From Cutaneotrichosporon cavernicola (taxonomy: Eukaryota; Basidiomycota; Tremellomycetes; Trichosporonales; Trichosporonaceae): DNA of 64,000 nucleotides. The DNA lies in the NCBI RefSeq assembly GCF_030864355.1, contig NC_083393.1, forward strand, positions 1,116,001 to 1,180,000, written 5' to 3'. Positions 59,676 through 64,000 of the stretch are shown here, in pieces. A program made the translations under genes and the position numbers. The notes beneath the pieces were generated by a model, which was not told the origin of the DNA, did no database searches, and saw nothing but the letters and a program-made list of their open reading frames with translations. Each line of letters opens with the position of its first letter. The stretch's first letter is position 1.

Positions 59676-60324
59676 TCATTGTGCAGATACAAAGTCTGGC
59701 AGAAGAGATTCAAAACCATTGCCGTTGACCGAAACGGGGGTGGCGTCCTTCCCCACGAGTGCCATGGAAACAATCCCGTGCTGGACGACGAGGGCGTAGT
59801 CCCCAGCGCAGAACGGCTCGCCCATATCCTTCATCACCTGGCGTAGCGGAACCGAGGCGGCGACAGCTTGTCCCTGCTCGACAGCGCGGTTGGCACGGCA
59901 TACCATCAAAAGACACCCAGTCGCGTACATGTCGTCCATAATCTCCTCGTATCGCCTAATAAGACTTTCGTCGCCGAAAAGTTGAGGCGACGAGAGGCGG
60001 GAAGCCCGATCCAACGACGTCAACGAGGTTGGCAGGCGCCGACCCCAACCGGATCTCGTATGCCAGGAATGCCGAAATGCGCTTCAATTCGACAAAGTGG
60101 TCGCGGCAGGGACCCTTGAATCCCAGAGACCCAAAAGACGGCGAGGGCTCGAGGAAGGTAAATTTGAGCGGCGGCTGAGTTGCCCCAATGTGCATCCACT
60201 GCATGAACAGGTCGGTCGTGAGAAGCGTGGGTTCGAACCAGAACCGTGTGGTCGTGGTTCGCGACAGGCCCCGGTGATATCCAATAGCGGCGAGGGCGTA
60301 GATGATGCTGTAGCTGCTCATCAT
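59676..60324 (-). CDS. Unrecognised protein, probably two exons
   Basis: Not recognised. Exon 1 begins at the ATG at 60324 (MMSSYSIIYALAAIGYHRG) and contains RFWFEPTLLTTDLFMQWMHI and FHVEL-type sequence (HFVELKRISAFLAYEIRLGS). A second open segment in another frame reads LFGDESLIRRYEEIMDDMYA, then TGCLLMVCRANRAVEQGQAV, ending LLPDFVSAQ at 59676. The two overlap around 59956-60023 and are probably joined by an intron near 60050-59980, but I could not fix the splice sites. About 200 residues in total, with amphipathic helices and no signal peptide or membrane segment. Confidence 0.5.
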
Positions 60325-61174
60325 GGTAGACGTTGGGAAGAAAAGGAAAGAAAACAAGTTGGAGAAATGCGGCTCGTTTGCAGCAGAGACTTCGTATTCT
60401 GGTATACTGGCACGGGGAGGGTCTCATATCTTGTTCATTATGGCGTTGTTAAACACCCGCCACGTCGACGAGCATGTCCTATGTCCTACAAAACCGATAC
60501 CCGGCCGTGTTGTTTTGTGAGCTGACAATATTGTCATATTCGAGTCAAGTGAATGAGCGGCGGCGCGGTGGATCGAGATTTGGGGTGCGGGCGACTCGAG
60601 TTGGTGGCATTGATCGAATTCACGCCGACGTGCTAGTCGACACTCGCACCCGCCTCTGCTGATACAATGAGCACTAGTGCCTACCTGAGATCTGATTCGT
60701 ATCAGTCTGTCTCTCCGTCAGCCCATTACATACGGCCCCCTTTTCGTATCAACCCCAGTGCTTCCCAGCACGTTAGGTCGCTAGGTCTGAAACCGCCCTT
60801 GGTGAATTTCACCCAATTGACATCATTTCGCGACTGCTTTTAACCCCACTTGCCCGCCCACCCCTCTTACTGTACAATTAAAGATCAAATACAAACAGGC
60901 CTCGTCTCCGCCGCATTCCCGGAGGACCCCTGATCTGACTGTTCTCTGATTGATCTTGATCAAACCCAGCACATTGTGTGCACATTCATTCATTCATACA
61001 GGGTAGGGACCCACAATGGCAAAACATGCTGTACTCTCCCCCATATATAGCTGCCCAACCTCACCGTCACAATCTTACTCTCTCCTCTCTTTCTCTCCTT
61101 TGTCCCGGTAAGGATAGTATTAGGTTCTCTCATCTCAATACTGTAGCTTTTAGTGTCGTTTGTAGCCTCGAAAC
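60325..61174. other. Divergent intergenic region
   Basis: Divergent promoter region between the unrecognised minus-strand gene and the gene at 61175. Apart from the TATA-like element at 61043 I see no gene in it. Confidence 0.5.
61043..61050 (+). promoter_or_regulatory. TATA-like element
   Basis: CATATATAG sits about 125 nt before the ATG at 61175 and is followed by a pyrimidine-rich stretch (CTCTCCTCTCTTTCTC) where transcription could start. Few genes in this window show so clear a TATA box, suggesting regulated expression. Confidence 0.5.
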
Positions 61175-62278
61175 ATGCTCCACCTCCCGACCCTCGAAGC
61201 TCACGGTCTCCAGGACGACGGCTACCCTCCTCCTCAGCCCGCACCCAAGCTTCCGCCTGCACCCAAGCTTCCGTACGTGGGAAGGTTTCCCTCAGCGCCA
61301 GATGGGCCGTCCTATCCTGCCCCGGGTTCGTTGATGCGGCCCACACCCGACGCCTCCTCGCACCATCATGCGCCAGCCACCCAACCGCTCACCCCTCCGC
61401 CCGAGCCCACGTCGAGAGAGTGCAACCCCAACCCCAACTCATCGGACTGCTCTACGTTTTCTCCCCTCCCTGGGCTCGGCTCCCTCCCTACCCGAACTAC
61501 GTCCATTCCCCAGCCCGAGTCCCTGCCATCGTTCCGGGCGTTCGAGCCTGCCGTCCCCGTCAAAGACTACGCGTTTGGGCTCGAGACAATCCACGAAGCG
61601 CATGTGCTCGATTTCGCAAAGCGCCGCGAATCCGTTGAATCGGTCGATTCGATTGTGGACATGTACGGGGACGTGTCGATGCAGTCTGCGTCGGCGTGGG
61701 GTTCCTTGTCCGAGTCCGAGTCCGAGTCCGAGTCCGAGTCCGAGTCCGAGTTCGAGTCAGACGCAGACGCAGACCTGACAGAGGGTACTTCGGCGCTCCA
61801 AGCGAGCCAGCTCCTACCTCGCGCGAGCTCGTTGGGGGCCATGAACTCGGGTGCCTCCTCCTGGGTTTGGGTTCCGATCGCGCGTGTCGACCACACCCGC
61901 TCCCCGAACGAACTGCGGGGACCACGGGGTACTGGCGTTCTACCCCACCCAGGCGGACTTTGATGAGACTCGGCGGCGCGGTGCACGTCTCCCCCTCTGC
62001 GAACGGTGCTGCTTGACGACGGACCAGCCGATCTCAAAGAACGATACAGTAGCAATATCAGCTGCATCGTCCCGTGCTGCCCAAACCTCACAAAGTTCCA
62101 AGTCCCAGTTCGCCGGCTCGGGTAGTTTCAAACAGAGGTTGGCGTTTACTTCCCTCTCCCCACGTACGCCAAAGCGTGTTGCCAGGACTATGCACTCGCG
62201 ACGACGTCGACACCCTTCGATACAGTTTGCCGCACTGCAGATGGCAAGGTCGACTGCCCTTCGCTCTGCCCAAAATAG
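61175..62278 (+). CDS. Unrecognised Ser-Glu-repeat and Cys-rich protein, model uncertain
   Basis: Not recognised. The 5' part (from ATG 61175, MLHLPTLEAHGLQDDGYPPP) is Pro-rich, then VKDYAFGLETIHEAHVLDF, a Ser-Glu repeat (about 61709-61757) and SSWVWVPIARVDHTRSPNEL. Sequence then shifts frame through VLAFYPTQADFDETRRRG and LPLCERCC, and back to the first frame as LKERYSSNISCIVPCCPNLT, KFQVPVRRLG, an in-frame TAG at 62123-62125, then YFPLPTYAKACCQDYALATT and a stop at 62276-62278 after CPSLCPK. A 39-nt GT...AG segment (61929-61967) would restore frame across the first break. A 24-nt GT...TAG segment could remove the TAG. It is either a gene with very small introns or a decaying one. Confidence 0.45.
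61709..61757 (+). repeat. TCCGAG hexamer repeat coding Ser-Glu
   Basis: About eight TCCGAG units in frame, giving an alternating Ser-Glu run in the unrecognised protein. Confidence 0.95.
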
Positions 62279-62785
62279 GCGTAGCCTCCCGGAAATCATG
62301 AGCCTCGTCCATGTCCTCAACCTCAACCTCAACCCTCAGCCCCCCTCCCCCCTTCCGTGCCGCTCCAGAGGCCACTGTCAAGTCAGAAAGATAGCTTGTG
62401 ATCCCCTGGACATTCTGCACCTGTAAACATTGTACCTTATCCTGTTGTAAAGCAGTGCTGTATATGTGCTGTCCTCGTCTTTATGGATTGTGGTCGTTAT
62501 CGTGGATCACGGATCGAGTGTAAACCAAGAATCAGAGGTAAAGGTGACCGAGACTGGCGACTACAACAAGTTTAATGACTAGAACCTTCGTGACACGGTT
62601 TATACGTTGCAGCGCGATAGAAGCACTCTTCTTGGCATTTAAACAGTATGGTTCCCGTGAGGGTTGGACTGTGAAGTCCAGACGTATGAGATACGGTACG
62701 TTGTGAGAAGCCACTGACCGTAGTGTTCTGGGCCGGACGCCTCCTCAATATCATAAGACATGCAACCTTCCATGCTTCCTGACAT
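62279..62785. other. Convergent intergenic region
   Basis: Between the unrecognised plus-strand gene and the 3' end of the Prp24/SART3-like gene. No gene seen. Confidence 0.5.
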
Positions 62786-64000
62786 CTACTCGTCGCCCTT
62801 ATCTCCTCTCTTCGGGCGCTTCGCCTCGCTCCCCTCTTCGCCATCCTCCAGTGCTCGCTTCCTGTCAGCCTCGCGCGCCTGCCACTCCGCCTCGCGCTTT
62901 GCCCTGTCAGCAGAAGCCTTAGCCTTGGCCTCCTCGTCCGCCTTCTTGCGTGCCTCGTTCGTCGTGTTCATGAACGCGCGGAACTGGTCCTGTCCCGATC
63001 CGCCGGACGGCTTGGCTGCGGCGGTCGCGGCCGCCGCCCGGGGCGGGCGATATGCCTGGCCCATCGCCTTGTTGGTCTTGCGTGGGCGCGGGGCGAAGGA
63101 GAGCGAGGACGAGGCCTCTGGCTTCGAGGTCGACGCGGCCATTGCGGCGGCCGGCTTCGCGGGCGCGGTCTTCGACTCAGAGTGGTCCTGGATGCGCAGA
63201 GTGGCGCCGTTGAACTCAAGTTTGTCTGAGCGCAGCAAGAGCGCGCCGGCGTCATTGGCCGACTCGAGCTCGACGCGCGCCTGTCCCTTGTTTTCGAACA
63301 GCTCGACGCGGCGGACGGGGAAGTGCTTCTCCAACTCCTGCTGGAGCAGCCCTTCTTGTGACCCTGGCGGGATGTCAAAGAGGTAAACCGTTCGTTCGCG
63401 GCGGTCCGTCGCCTGCTGCGCGTTGCTGATCTTCCTGCAAGTCAGCGCCGCCGTTTTAAAAAACACTCACCCCCGGTTCTTCTCGGCGTGCTGCGGGTCA
63501 CTGATTTCAACCTTCAGGTGCCTGCCGCGGTGCGACGCCCCATTCGCCTCGAGAGCAGCATCGGCCTGCGCCTTGTTTTGCATCTCGACGAACGCAATCC
63601 CCTTCGCCTGGTTCTTGGCCTTGTCCCACGGCACCTTGACGCTCACGATGGTGCCGTACTGCCTGTCAGTTTGCTCTTAAATCATCACCCACCCTCTCCA
63701 ACAAGTGCCTGACCTCGCCCTCGGTCGACTTCGGGTGCAGGCCACCGATAAACAGCGTACAGTTCGAGTAGTCGGTGCGTTTCGTCCTCTTCGCGGGGTC
63801 AGAGATGAGGACCGACATTGGGAAGCTCTCGCCAGCTGGTTGGAACTTGTGCAGCACAAGCGCTTCCTGGGCGGCGGCCTGACATCAGCTGACTCTGGGT
63901 CGACATGAGCTTACCGGCGACTCCATTGTAACGTAGCAGAAGCGCCGAGAGTCGACGTACTTGCGGCTCGGCCAGCGGATAGACAGGATCTTGCCGTACT
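62786..64000 (-). CDS. Prp24/SART3-type U6 snRNP recycling factor (3' part)
   Basis: C-terminal part of a multi-RRM protein that anneals U4 and U6 snRNA; the gene continues past the right edge. Reading 5' to 3': an RRM with RRFCYVTMESP, then PMSVLISDPAKRTKRTDYSN, CTLFIGGLHPKSTEGEVRHL (a second RRM), VSVKVPWDKAKNQAKGIAFV and RTVYLFDIPPGSQEGLL (a third RRM), followed by an Ala-rich and Lys/Glu-rich tail ending KRGDKGDE. The phrase SDPAKRTKRTDYSN between RRMs resembles fungal Prp24/SART3. The last intron (GTGAGT...GACTTGCAG) joins EKNRG to KISNAQQ. Because the N-terminus is missing, I cannot see whether HAT repeats are present. Confidence 0.75.

Noticed and set aside
60229..60239. GGTTCGAACCA resembling a tRNA B box
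   Set aside because: No matching A box, acceptor stem or anticodon arm nearby; the sequence fits the coding frame of the unrecognised gene.

Overview
The window looks like nuclear DNA of a GC-rich, intron-rich basidiomycete yeast. I infer the Tremellomycetes, possibly the Trichosporonales, but no rRNA or marker gene is present to prove it. The protein families are fungal: DASH-complex Dad1, SAGA Spt8, a Bni4-like protein, a CRIB-containing WASP and an SH3-type Ras exchange factor. Almost every gene is split by GT-AG introns, and many introns are only 30-39 nt long with a CTAAC/CTGAC-like branch sequence just before the acceptor. I joined exons by hand from splice signals and frame, so internal boundaries are predictions. 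I found no convincing tRNA, rRNA, transposon, CRISPR array or virus-like gene.

Layout. 0-6 kb: a D-2-hydroxyacid dehydrogenase converging on a cytochrome b561-like membrane protein, then a membrane-anchored amidohydrolase. 6-16 kb, all on the minus strand: a kinesin-6-like motor, a broken BTB-like locus, a peroxisomal-type acyl-CoA synthetase, a second broken BTB-like locus and the actin nucleation promoter WASP. 16-24 kb: ALG1 mannosyltransferase, the Mago/Y14 partner PYM, RNA polymerase III subunit RPC3, RNA polymerase II subunit RPB3 and an intact BTB-like gene. 24-37 kb: SPT8, V-ATPase subunit D, DAD1, a 3-ketoacyl-CoA reductase, a PRELI/Ups lipid-transfer protein and a large SH3-WW-WW-RasGEF. 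39-50 kb: a Bni4-like polarity protein and a CLASP-family microtubule protein. 53-64 kb: an SRPK-type kinase, an Elp5-like Elongator subunit, a nucleoside hydrolase, two unrecognised genes and the 3' part of a Prp24/SART3-type splicing factor.

Most of these are ordinary housekeeping genes, and neighbours do not form obvious pathway clusters. There is a loose concentration of cytoskeleton and polarity genes (kinesin, WASP, DAD1, RasGEF, Bni4-like, CLASP). Three large intergenic stretches (36.8-39.3, 42.1-44.9 and 49.8-53.5 kb) sit upstream of long regulatory or cytoskeletal genes and hold only simple repeats that I can see.

I did not find a clearly new biological system. The points most worth checking are the population of about 30-nt introns, the three BTB-like loci of which two carry in-frame stops, the in-frame stopless introns (one splits a WW domain), the DAD1 stop codon built across a splice junction, and the Cys-rich locus at 61.2-62.3 kb.
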